Shown here piece by piece: positions 19,758 to 27,702 of a stretch of 44,348 bases of DNA. The position numbers were made by a program, and so were the translations under genes. Where the stretch lies: positions 1 to 44,348 of the forward strand of contig JADDQZ010000046.1 of the NCBI GenBank assembly GCA_016781085.1, read 5' to 3'. The notes beneath the pieces were generated by a model, which had not been told where the DNA came from, searched no databases, and worked only from the letters and a program-made list of their open reading frames with translations. Source of the stretch: Actinomycetota bacterium (GTDB taxonomy: Bacteria; Actinomycetota; Thermoleophilia; Solirubrobacterales; Solirubrobacteraceae). The stretch's first letter is position 1, and every line of letters starts with the position of its first letter.

Positions 19758-19944
19758 CCCGCGGGCTGCCTGCCCACAGGGATCATACGTCGGCCAAGGC
19801 GACGTCACGCCCGCATACGTCTAACGCCGCTGGGTGCCCACGGGCTCGTAGCCTCGCGAAGACGGCGTCACGCCCGGAGGCATTCAACGCGCTCGGGCGG
19901 CACGATCCTGAAGGCGCCCAGCTTGCGCACGGAGCCGTCGGTTC

Positions 19945-21450
19945 TCAGATTGCAGGCCGCCGTTGCGGGCCTGCGGGCGGCGCGTTCGCGCTTGCAATCG
20001 GCGGGCTGGCTTTGCTCTGAAGACGTCGGCTGTCGGTCTGCCCGCGACGGCTATCGGCCCGCGGACGCCGATCTTCGTCTGTGTCGGGCCGCGTTCGACG
20101 TCCGGCGCCCGGCTTGGGCTTCTTGGAAGCGCCCGCCTTACCGGCCGACTTTGACTTGACGGCTTCTTGCCGTGGCAGGAAGGCGTGCAGGCCGAACGCG
20201 CCGGTCACGAACAGATACCGGCCATCAGAGACGACCGGGTCGTACGCGCCCTGCGGGAACCGGAACGCGCGGCCGCCATCGGAGGTCCTCAACCCGATGG
20301 TCACGCGGCGTCCAAGGTCGGCGAAGTAGACGGTGTCTCCGACGATCGTCGGGGAACCGGAAATCCTGCCACCTGACACATGGCGCCAGCGGACTCGCCC
20401 CGATCGCGCGTCGACGGCGTAGAACCGGCCGTCGTAGGAGCCGAAGAACACGGTCGGACCGACCTTCGGCACGGTGTCGATAGCCGCGGAGGAATACACG
20501 TACCTGCCGGTCTGATACGCCCACGCCAGCCGACCGTTGCGGGCGGAGAACGAGTACATGCGCCCGTCCGTGGCGCCGATGTAGACGCGGCCGAACGCGA
20601 CCGCCGCGGTCGCGTAGTACTCGCCGCCTCGCAACAACGCGCGCGCGGCGTCGTTGTTCCACACCCGCATGCCGTTGGACGCCCTCACGGCCTGCACGCG
20701 GCCACCGTAGTCGCCGAAATACAGCAGACCACCGGAGAACGTCGGGCTTCCCTTGATCGCCCCCGCGGCGCGATACGTCCACTGCACGCGACCCGTCTCC
20801 TCCCGCAGCGCGTACAGCGTTCCGTTCTCGCTGCCGACGAAGACCTTCCCGTTGTGGACCAGTGGTGAAGACTCGGTGCGGCTGGGCAGTGTCCGGGACC
20901 AGGAGATCTTCCCGTCCCGGGCGCGCAGCGACACGACCCGGCCGCGTTTGCTCCCTGTTTCGAGGATCGAGACGTAGAGATGTCCGTCTTCAAAAGCAGG
21001 TGTGGACGCAGCCAGCGTCCCGAGCTTGCGCTTCCAGCGCACTCGACCGGTTCTCTTCACGATGGCGGCGAGCCGGCCGTTGTCGGCCAGCTGGTAGAGG
21101 AAGCGGCCGGCTATCACGGGCGGAAACTCGAGCAGCGCCGGCGCGCGATGCTTCCACACGCGCCGCCAGGGACCGCGGACGGGCTCCTCCGGCTTGAAGA
21201 CCCGGCGGTGATCCTTGGTGTAGCCGTAGCGTGGCCAGACGAAGGAGTCAGCGGCGTCCGCGGCTCGCTTGCGCTTCTTGTTCCCCTTGCCCGGCGCTGT
21301 CGGCGTCGCCGTCGCCGTCGGGGAAGGCTCCTCGAACGCCACGCCGGGATCTGAGACGTCGCCGCGCGGGCGCAGCAGCGCATAGGCAGTCACGGCGCCG
21401 AGGATCAGCACGAGCGCGGCGAGAGCGGCGATCCATCGGCGTTTGGACAC
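19945..21450 (-). CDS. PQQ-binding-like beta-propeller repeat protein, membrane-anchored
   Basis: N-terminal TM, repeats such as 'GKVFVGSENGTLYALREETGRVQWTYRAAGAIKGSP', 'VFFGSYDGRFYAVDARSGRVRWRH'; low-complexity K/R-rich C-terminus. Confidence 0.88.
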   Translation of the reverse strand: MSKRRWIAALAALVLILGAVTAYALLRPRGDVSDPGVAFEEPSPTATATPTAPGKGNKKRKRAADAADSFVWPRYGYTKDHRRVFKPEEPVRGPWRRVWKHRAPALLEFPPVIAGRFLYQLADNGRLAAIVKRTGRVRWKRKLGTLAASTPAFEDGHLYVSILETGSKRGRVVSLRARDGKISWSRTLPSRTESSPLVHNGKVFVGSENGTLYALREETGRVQWTYRAAGAIKGSPTFSGGLLYFGDYGGRVQAVRASNGMRVWNNDAARALLRGGEYYATAAVAFGRVYIGATDGRMYSFSARNGRLAWAYQTGRYVYSSAAIDTVPKVGPTVFFGSYDGRFYAVDARSGRVRWRHVSGGRISGSPTIVGDTVYFADLGRRVTIGLRTSDGGRAFRFPQGAYDPVVSDGRYLFVTGAFGLHAFLPRQEAVKSKSAGKAGASKKPKPGAGRRTRPDTDEDRRPRADSRRGQTDSRRLQSKASPPIASANAPPAGPQRRPAI

Positions 21451-21492
21451 CAGCGCATCGTACGGGGAGCGGCCCTGCGATCATCTTCAGGC

Positions 21493-22290
21493 GTGAAGGG
21501 AACCGGAGCGACTGTCGACGCGCCGACGGTCGCCGAGCTGCGCGCCGCGACCCAGCCCCCCGGCCTGCTCGACCGCAACAGCGGCGAGCACTGGGCCGGA
21601 CGGCTCTACATGCGCCGCGTGTCTCCTTACTTGACACGGCTGCTGCTGCGCACGCCGTTGACTCCCAACGGAGTCACCTGGCTGATGATCCTCGCGGGGC
21701 TGCTGGCTGCCTTGGCCTTGAGCTTTCCCGGCTTGTGGACGGCGTTCGCCGCCTTCGCCTTCATTCAGCTTCAGCTTCTGCTCGACTGCTCCGACGGCGA
21801 GCTTGCGCGCTGGCGCCAGATGGGATCTCCGGTCGGCATCTATCTCGATCGCGTCGGTCATTACGTCACCGAAGCGGCGTTGCCGATCGCGCTCGGGATT
21901 CGGGCCGACGGAGGCTGGGACTCCCTCGGTGGCTGGACGACGTTGGGGCTGATCTGCTCGGTGTTCGTGTTGCTGAAGATGTCTCAGGCGGCGCTGGTGC
22001 ACGTCGCGCGGGCCGAGGCCGGCCGTCCTTTGCTCAAAGACACGGCTGCCGTCGCCGCTCCGCGCGCGTCGGGTCTGCGGCGCGTGCGCCGTGCGCTGGG
22101 CTTCGTCCCGTTCTTCCGCGCGTTCGTTGCCGTCGAGGCGACGCTGCTCGCGCTGGCTGCGGCCGTATTCGACGCCGTGCTGGGGGAGCTGGCGGGAACG
22201 CGAGGTCTGCTGCTGGCGCTCGTCCCGCTGTCGGTGGTGATCGCGGCAGGGCGGCTGTTCGCGATCCTTGCCTCTGACCGCTTGCGGTGA
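21493..22290 (+). CDS. CDP-alcohol phosphatidyltransferase family membrane protein
   Basis: 'DCSDGELARWRQMGSPVGIYLDRVGHYVTEA' (last Asp of the motif is His), multiple TM segments. Confidence 0.85.
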   Translation: MKGTGATVDAPTVAELRAATQPPGLLDRNSGEHWAGRLYMRRVSPYLTRLLLRTPLTPNGVTWLMILAGLLAALALSFPGLWTAFAAFAFIQLQLLLDCSDGELARWRQMGSPVGIYLDRVGHYVTEAALPIALGIRADGGWDSLGGWTTLGLICSVFVLLKMSQAALVHVARAEAGRPLLKDTAAVAAPRASGLRRVRRALGFVPFFRAFVAVEATLLALAAAVFDAVLGELAGTRGLLLALVPLSVVIAAGRLFAILASDRLR

Positions 22291-22379
22291 TCATGCATCG
22301 ACGCCCGCGCGCCGAGTTCGGGCGCGTTCGGTTCCGCGCCGGGTATGCACAAGAGCACACGAACCTTCGAAGGGGCAAG

Positions 22380-22592
22380 ATGAGCGACGACTTCAAAAAG
22401 GGCGACAAGGTGGTGTGGAGCTCCCACGGTCACGACGACACGCCCGGCGTCGTCGTGAAGAAGATCACCAGCGACACCGAAGCGGCCGGTCGTACCGTTC
22501 GGGCCTCTGATGAGGAGCCCCAGTACCTGGTCAAAAGCGACAAGGGCGGCGGTGAGGCCGTGCACAAGCCTTCCGCGCTCAAGCCCCGATGA
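22380..22592 (+). CDS. small HVA1/DUF2945-like protein
   Basis: 'MSDDFKKGDKVVWSSHGHDDTPGVVVKKITSDTEAAGRTVRASDEEPQYLVKSDKGGGEAVHKPSALKPR'; ATG at 22380 preceded by GGGGCAAG. Confidence 0.8.
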   Translation: MSDDFKKGDKVVWSSHGHDDTPGVVVKKITSDTEAAGRTVRASDEEPQYLVKSDKGGGEAVHKPSALKPR

Positions 22593-22732
22593 GCAGTTGC
22601 GGCGGTGCGACCCTTCGGCGCTCAAGCACTGATGAGCAGTTGCGGAGGGACAGAGTCCCGATTAGCGTTTGGATCGATGCACAAGCTTTTGTCCTCAAGC
22701 GCCGATGAGTCCTTCAGCCGGTGCGCCCGCGC
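22561..22732 (+). repeat. degenerate tandem copies of the HVA1-like gene 3' end
   Basis: TGCACAAGCCTTCCGCGCTCAAGCCCCGATGAGCAGTTGCGGCGGTGCG / GGCGCTCAAGCACTGATGAGCAGTTGCGGAGGG / ATGCACAAGCTTTTGTCCTCAAGCGCCGATGAGTCCTTCAGCCGGTGCG. Confidence 0.7.
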
Positions 22733-22774
22733 CGGCATTGAAGCCAAAGCGGACTTGAGGTGTACTGGTCTGTG

Positions 22775-23227
22775 ATGTCCGGGTCTCCCAACGCCGCGCC
22801 GGCCGGCCATAGTGCGTCTGACCGTTCACCCGAAGAGGTCTTGACCGAACCGGCGAAGGTTCCGCCGCATGGATGGCGCGCCCGGATGCGCGCGCGGCCC
22901 AGTTTCAGGCCGGTCTACCGCGTCTGCGTCTTTCTCGTCGGGCTGACGTTCATCATCCTCGGCCTGGCGCTCGCCGTCCTGCCTGGACCGCTGACCATCC
23001 CGCCTGTTCTCCTGGGACTCTGGATCTGGTCACGCGAATTCCGTTTCGCCCAGCGCATATTCGAATCCTTCCTGGAAAGAGCCAAGGAAACGTGGGCCCA
23101 CGCCAAGCGCCACCCGATCAGCTCGACGATCGTGACGGTCGGCGGTCTGGCCGGCGCGGTCGCCATCGGCTGGGCGATGGCTCACTACCAGTTGATCGAC
23201 CAAGCTCGCGAACTCGTCGGAATCTGA
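22775..23227 (+). CDS. PGPGW/TIGR02611-like small transmembrane protein
   Basis: 'LGLALAVLPGPLTIPPVLLGLWIWSREFRFAQRIFESFLERAKETW'; start 22760 (GTG) or 22775 (ATG). Confidence 0.75.
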   Translation: MSGSPNAAPAGHSASDRSPEEVLTEPAKVPPHGWRARMRARPSFRPVYRVCVFLVGLTFIILGLALAVLPGPLTIPPVLLGLWIWSREFRFAQRIFESFLERAKETWAHAKRHPISSTIVTVGGLAGAVAIGWAMAHYQLIDQARELVGI

Positions 23228-23264
23228 GCCAAAGGGCGCGGCTTGCGCTAGGTCTTAGCCCGGC

Positions 23265-23993
23265 ATGGAGCTCTTGGCCGGCGCGATCATCGTCTTCGGG
23301 GCCGCGTTCTTAGGCGGTGTCACCGGCTTTGGCTTCTCGTTGCTCACCACGCCGTTGCTGTTGCTGCTCGGCTTTCCCTTGCCGTTCGTGGTGACCGCGA
23401 ACATGTCGGTCGCCTTGTTCACGCGCATCCCCGTGGTCTACCGCTTCCGCGAGCACATCTCCTGGAGACGGGTTGCGGGACTGGTAGGAGGTTGCATCCC
23501 GGGCCTATGGCTGGGTGCCCAAGTCCTCACTGCGGTTCCTGAGGACACGATCAAAGTGGTCGCCGGCGTAATCGTCATGCTCGTGGCCATCGCGCTGTGG
23601 CGATCGAGGACCACCGCTCCGCCCCGTCCCATCCCGGGCTCGGCCGTCGCGGCTGGCTTTGTCGGCGGCAGCTTGGGCGCCTCGACGTCGCTGAACGGCG
23701 TCGGGCCGATCCTGCTGCTGGCACGCGACAAGGCGTCCCCCAAAGCTTTTCTGGCCGACCTCGGCTTTTACTTCGTGGCAGTCAACGCACTGGGGTTGCT
23801 CGTGCTCTACAGCGAAGGAGCGCTCGTCGAGGAGGTTTTCTATCCCGCCTTTGTCGTCTGGTTTCCCGCATCGGCGGCCGGCAACTTCATCGGAGTCTGG
23901 CTGGCCCCGCGGCTCCCGGAAAGCGTGTTTCGCAATCTGGCCCTGACGGTTATCTTCGTAGCCGGAGCGATGACCGCCGCGACCGCCATCTAG
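23265..23993 (+). CDS. TSUP (TauE/SafE) family transporter
   Basis: 'AFLGGVTGFGFSLLTTPLLLLLGFPLPFVVTANMSVALFTRIPVVYRFREHISWRR' and the second-half repeat 'AAGFVGGSLGASTSLNGVGPILLL'. Confidence 0.88.
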   Translation: MELLAGAIIVFGAAFLGGVTGFGFSLLTTPLLLLLGFPLPFVVTANMSVALFTRIPVVYRFREHISWRRVAGLVGGCIPGLWLGAQVLTAVPEDTIKVVAGVIVMLVAIALWRSRTTAPPRPIPGSAVAAGFVGGSLGASTSLNGVGPILLLARDKASPKAFLADLGFYFVAVNALGLLVLYSEGALVEEVFYPAFVVWFPASAAGNFIGVWLAPRLPESVFRNLALTVIFVAGAMTAATAI

Positions 23994-24003
23994 CATCGCC
24001 TCG

Positions 24004-24942
24004 ATGGCGCGGCGCATCCATCCGGTCGGCGGCAAGGTCGCGCTCATAACCGGCGCGGCGCACGGGATCGGGGCGGCAGCCGGCCACACGCTGGCTGCGC
24101 GCGGGGCGCGTGTGGCGCTGCTCGACAGCGATGGCGACGCGGTGGCTCGCACGGCGGCCGCGTGTCCCGGCAGCGCGGCTTTCGTCGCTGACGTGACAGA
24201 CCGCTCGCAAGTCGACCGCGCGCTTGAAGAAGTGCTCGAGCGCTTCGGCGGCGTGGACGTCGTCGTCGCCAACGCCGGCATCGCCGCGATGGGCTTCGCC
24301 CGTTTTCTCGACCCGGACGATTTCGAGCGCGTCATAGCCGTCAACCTGCTGGGAAGCTGGAACACGCTGTCGGCAACGCTGCCTCACCTGGTGGCGCGCC
24401 GCGGTTACGCGCTGGCGATCTCATCGGTGACTGCGATGATTCACGTCCCGGGACTGGCGGCCTACAGCGCCTCCAAGGCAGGATTAGAGGCGATGTGCAA
24501 CGCGCTGCGCGTTGAAGTTGCTCACCGCGAAGTCGACATCGGCGTCGCGTACTTCTCGTGGATCGACACCGCGATGGTTCGCGGCGCGAACCGATCAGCG
24601 CTTGGCAGCGGCCTGTTGGCGGCGGCCAAGCCGCCGCTGCACCGCGTCTATCCCGTTCAAGACGCTGCCGATGCTGTTCTGCGGGCGGTCGAGCGGCGAT
24701 CGCGCACGGTCTCGCATCCACCGGCGCTGCGGGCCTTGCTGCCACTGCGCGGGGTGCTTCAGCCTCTCGTCGACGCGCAGCTGCGCCGGCTCGCGCCGGG
24801 AATGGAAGCAGCGGCCGAGCGCGCTGCGGCACGTCGCCCCGAGAGAAGCGGCGCCGGATGTGGCGGCGCTGGTGAGATCGCCAACTCAGGCGACGCTGGT
24901 GAGATCGCCGACTCACAACCGCGGGCTGGCGCCCGGCGCTAG
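24004..24942 (+). CDS. short-chain dehydrogenase/reductase
   Basis: 'KVALITGAAHGIGAAAGHTLAARGARVALLD', 'YALAISSVTAMIHVPGLAAYSASKAGLEAM'. Confidence 0.9.
   Translation: MARRIHPVGGKVALITGAAHGIGAAAGHTLAARGARVALLDSDGDAVARTAAACPGSAAFVADVTDRSQVDRALEEVLERFGGVDVVVANAGIAAMGFARFLDPDDFERVIAVNLLGSWNTLSATLPHLVARRGYALAISSVTAMIHVPGLAAYSASKAGLEAMCNALRVEVAHREVDIGVAYFSWIDTAMVRGANRSALGSGLLAAAKPPLHRVYPVQDAADAVLRAVERRSRTVSHPPALRALLPLRGVLQPLVDAQLRRLAPGMEAAAERAAARRPERSGAGCGGAGEIANSGDAGEIADSQPRAGARR
24862..24915 (+). repeat. 2 x 27-nt tandem repeat at the SDR 3' end
   Basis: GGCGGCGCTGGTGAGATCGCCAACTCA then GGCGACGCTGGTGAGATCGCCGACTCA, encoding GGAGEIANS-GDAGEIADS. Confidence 0.9.
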
Positions 24943-24952
24943 GGTCGGAGCC

Positions 24953-26155
24953 ATGGACGACGCGACCCTCGAACGCTTCGCGGAGCTGATCGTGAGCTTC
25001 GGAGCCAACGTCCAGCCCGATCAGATCGTTTCCATCGCCTGCGAGCCCGGCAAGGAGCCGTTGGTCCGGGCAATCGCCGCCAGCGCCTACCGGCGCGGGG
25101 CCCGTTTCGTCGACGTCAGCTGGTTTGACCCGTGGGTCAAGCGCGCGCGCATCGAGTACGCGCGGGAAGAGACGCTCGATTACGTGCCGCCCTGGCTGGG
25201 GGAGCGTGTTCTGGCCCTCGGCGAACACCGAGCTGCGCGCATCGCCCTGTCCGGGCCAGCTGCGCTTGGGCTCTTGCAGGACCTCGATCCCGTCCGGGCG
25301 GGCCGCGACCGACTGCCAGCTGTCAAGGAAAGCGGCCAAGTGGTCTCGGATCGCACGACGAATTGGACGATCGCCCCATGCCCTACGCCGGCTTGGGCGC
25401 AGCTGGTGTATCCCCGGCTGGCACGCGACGCGGCGCTAGCGCGATTGGAGCGCGAGCTGCTGCACGTGTGTCGACTCGACGAGGACGACCCCGTGGCGGT
25501 CTGGCGTCGCCGCGCCGATCGGCTGGTGTCCGTCGCACAGCGACTGACCGCGCGGCGCTTTGATGCCATTCACTACGAGGGCCGCGGCACGGACCTCACC
25601 GTCGGGTTGCTGGCCAGCGGCACATGGCAGGCGGCGCGCTTTGAAACCGTCGACGGGATCGCGCACATGCCGAACATCCCCACCGAAGAAGTCTTCACCA
25701 GCCCCGATCCCCAGCGCGCCGACGGGCACGTGACGTCGACCAAGCCCTTGGTATTGATCGACGGCTCGGTCGTGCGCGGCTTGCGGGTGCGCTTCGAGGG
25801 TGGGAGGGCGGTGTCGATCGACGCCGAGGAAGGCGCGGAGACGTTGCGCACCGTCTGCGCCTCTGACGACGGCGCCGCCCGGCTTGGCGAGGTAGCGCTT
25901 GTCGACGGAGAAGGCCGCATCGGCGCGCTCGAAACCGTCTTCTACGACACGCTGCTCGACGAGAACGCCGCCAGTCACATCGCCTTCGGGCGCGGCTTCG
26001 AGTTCGTCGTTTCAGACGAGCGTGAGCGGGCCCGAGTGAACGAGAGCGCCTTGCACATCGACTTCATGATCGGCTCGCCGGAAATGACGGTCACGGGCAT
26101 CACGGCGGACGGTGAACGGGTCCCCGTGCTGGTGCAGGGAAGCTGGGCTTTCTAG
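24953..26155 (+). CDS. M29-family aminopeptidase
   Basis: 'GRGTDLTVGLLASGTWQAARFETVDGIAHMPNIPTEEVFTSPDPQRADGHVTSTKPL' and 'ENAASHIAFGRGFEF'. Confidence 0.9.
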   Translation: MDDATLERFAELIVSFGANVQPDQIVSIACEPGKEPLVRAIAASAYRRGARFVDVSWFDPWVKRARIEYAREETLDYVPPWLGERVLALGEHRAARIALSGPAALGLLQDLDPVRAGRDRLPAVKESGQVVSDRTTNWTIAPCPTPAWAQLVYPRLARDAALARLERELLHVCRLDEDDPVAVWRRRADRLVSVAQRLTARRFDAIHYEGRGTDLTVGLLASGTWQAARFETVDGIAHMPNIPTEEVFTSPDPQRADGHVTSTKPLVLIDGSVVRGLRVRFEGGRAVSIDAEEGAETLRTVCASDDGAARLGEVALVDGEGRIGALETVFYDTLLDENAASHIAFGRGFEFVVSDERERARVNESALHIDFMIGSPEMTVTGITADGERVPVLVQGSWAF

Positions 26156-26203
26156 AGGTGTAGCTCCCTGATCGCCCGCCGCTCGGCGCCCGTATAAGAA
26201 CTG

Positions 26204-27328
26204 ATGAGCAACGCGTTGCAGGCTTCGCTGTTTGATGCGCCGCTGGTGTCGCCGCCCGCGTCGTCCAGGACTTCTCGCCTGCTCGACGTCCAGCGCATCT
26301 ACCTCGAACCGGCCGTGTCCGACTACCAGCGCGGCCGCGAGATCCTCGAGCGTTTCCCGGAGGCCGAGCGGATAGAAGTTCCGTCGCACTGGAAGATCGA
26401 CGGCTTGCACGGAAATCCCGGCAACGTCGAGGACTGGCTGCGCATCAAGCGCGAGCTCCTGGTGCTCGGAGTCAAGAAAGGCGTGTCTTTCCGACCTAAC
26501 GGTCGCAGCAGCGACTTCATCGCTCCCTCACACGCGAACGGCTGCGCGATGGCGTGCTCGTACTGCTACGTCCCGCGGCGCAAGGGCTACGCCAACCCGA
26601 TCTCGGCTTTCGTCAACATCGAGCAGATGCTGCGCGCCACCGAGCGCCACGTCGGCCGCCAAGGAGTCAAGCCGCAGCCCAACCAGTGCGATCCGCACGC
26701 GTGGGTGTATGACATCGGCGAGAACAGCGACTGTTCCGTCGACGCCGCTATTTCTGACAACGTCCGCGACATCGTCGCGCTGTTTCGGGATCTGCCGACG
26801 GCCAAGGCGTCTTTTGCCACCAAGCACGTCAATCGGGACTTGCTGTCATACGACCCCCAGGGCCGCACGCGCATCCGCTTCAGCCTGATGCCGGCGGCCG
26901 TGTCACGCCGGCTGGACGTCCGTACCGATCCGATCGCCACGCGCATCGCCGCGATCAACGACTTCGTGGCGGCCGGCTACGAGGTGCACGTCAACTTCAG
27001 CCCAGTCGTCGTCTACGACGGCTGGCTCGAGGACTGGCGCGAGCTGCTTGAAGCGCTCGACGACGGCATCAGCCCTGCGGCCAAGGAGCAGCTCAAGGCC
27101 GAAGTGATCTTCCTCACCCACAACGACCGCCTGCACGAGACCAATCTCGGCTGGCATCCGCGCGGCGAGGAGCTGCTGTGGCGGCCCGAGCTCCAAGAGC
27201 GCAAGGTGTCGCAGACCGGGGGTCACAACCTCCGCTACCGCCGCGGGATGAAGGGCAAGATGGTTACAGAGCTCAAGCAGCTCATCGGCGAGCGCCTGCC
27301 TTATTGCCAGATCCGCTACGCCTTTTAG
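26204..27328 (+). CDS. spore photoproduct lyase-like radical SAM protein
   Basis: 'RIYLEPAVSDYQRGREILERFPEAERIEV' and CAMACSYCYV (Cx3Cx2C). Confidence 0.85.
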   Translation: MSNALQASLFDAPLVSPPASSRTSRLLDVQRIYLEPAVSDYQRGREILERFPEAERIEVPSHWKIDGLHGNPGNVEDWLRIKRELLVLGVKKGVSFRPNGRSSDFIAPSHANGCAMACSYCYVPRRKGYANPISAFVNIEQMLRATERHVGRQGVKPQPNQCDPHAWVYDIGENSDCSVDAAISDNVRDIVALFRDLPTAKASFATKHVNRDLLSYDPQGRTRIRFSLMPAAVSRRLDVRTDPIATRIAAINDFVAAGYEVHVNFSPVVVYDGWLEDWRELLEALDDGISPAAKEQLKAEVIFLTHNDRLHETNLGWHPRGEELLWRPELQERKVSQTGGHNLRYRRGMKGKMVTELKQLIGERLPYCQIRYAF

Positions 27329-27393
27329 TAGCCGCCGTTCCCCGGGGCGATCTGGTCCCGTCGCCTGTCCCGCGCTAGCCTTGCCGCCTTCCT

Positions 27394-27480
27394 GGAGAGG
27401 TGCCGGAGCGGCTGAACGGGCACGACTGGAAATCGTGTGACGGGGAAACTCGTCCGAGGGTTCGAATCCCTCTCTCTCCG
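27394..27480 (+). tRNA. tRNA-Ser (anticodon GGA)
   Basis: GGAGAGG/TCTCTCC acceptor, GGTTCGAATCCC T-arm, anticodon stem-loop CACGA-CTGGAAA-TCGTG (GGA), long variable arm; no encoded CCA. Confidence 0.95.
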
Positions 27481-27612
27481 CTCGCTTTCGAGCCGAGCCG
27501 GAACCGCCCCGGGGCAGCCTTGAATCCGCCCGGTGTCGACGTCCTCGTCGAGCGTATCCCTGTGAGGTCGCAGGCCATGCGTCTTGGCTCCGCTAAGTTC
27601 TTAGTCTGAAGC

Positions 27613-27700
27613 GGGAGCTCGGGTGCCACCGGGCTGAGAAGGGGGCTGAGGGGCCTCCGACCGCATGAACCTGTCCGGGTAATGCCGGCGAAGGAATTCC
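27613..27700 (+). promoter_or_regulatory. TPP (THI-box) riboswitch
   Basis: 'GGGAGCTCGGGTGCCACCGGGCTGAGA...GACCGCATGAACCTGTCCGGGTAATGCCGGCGAAGGAATTCC' matches the conserved THI element CGGGTGCC/GGCTGAGA/TGAACCTG-TCxGGxTAATxCCxGCGxAGGxA. Confidence 0.95.
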
Positions 27701-27702
27701 GG

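Noticed and set aside
19756-19767. AGCCCGCGGGCT palindrome after the Wzt-like gene
   Set aside because: Short palindrome expected often in this base composition; weak as a terminator and no second copy
27682-27702. ORF-track start of the SSS transporter at 27682
   Set aside because: Lies within the conserved TPP aptamer; ATG 27703 has the proper SD spacing
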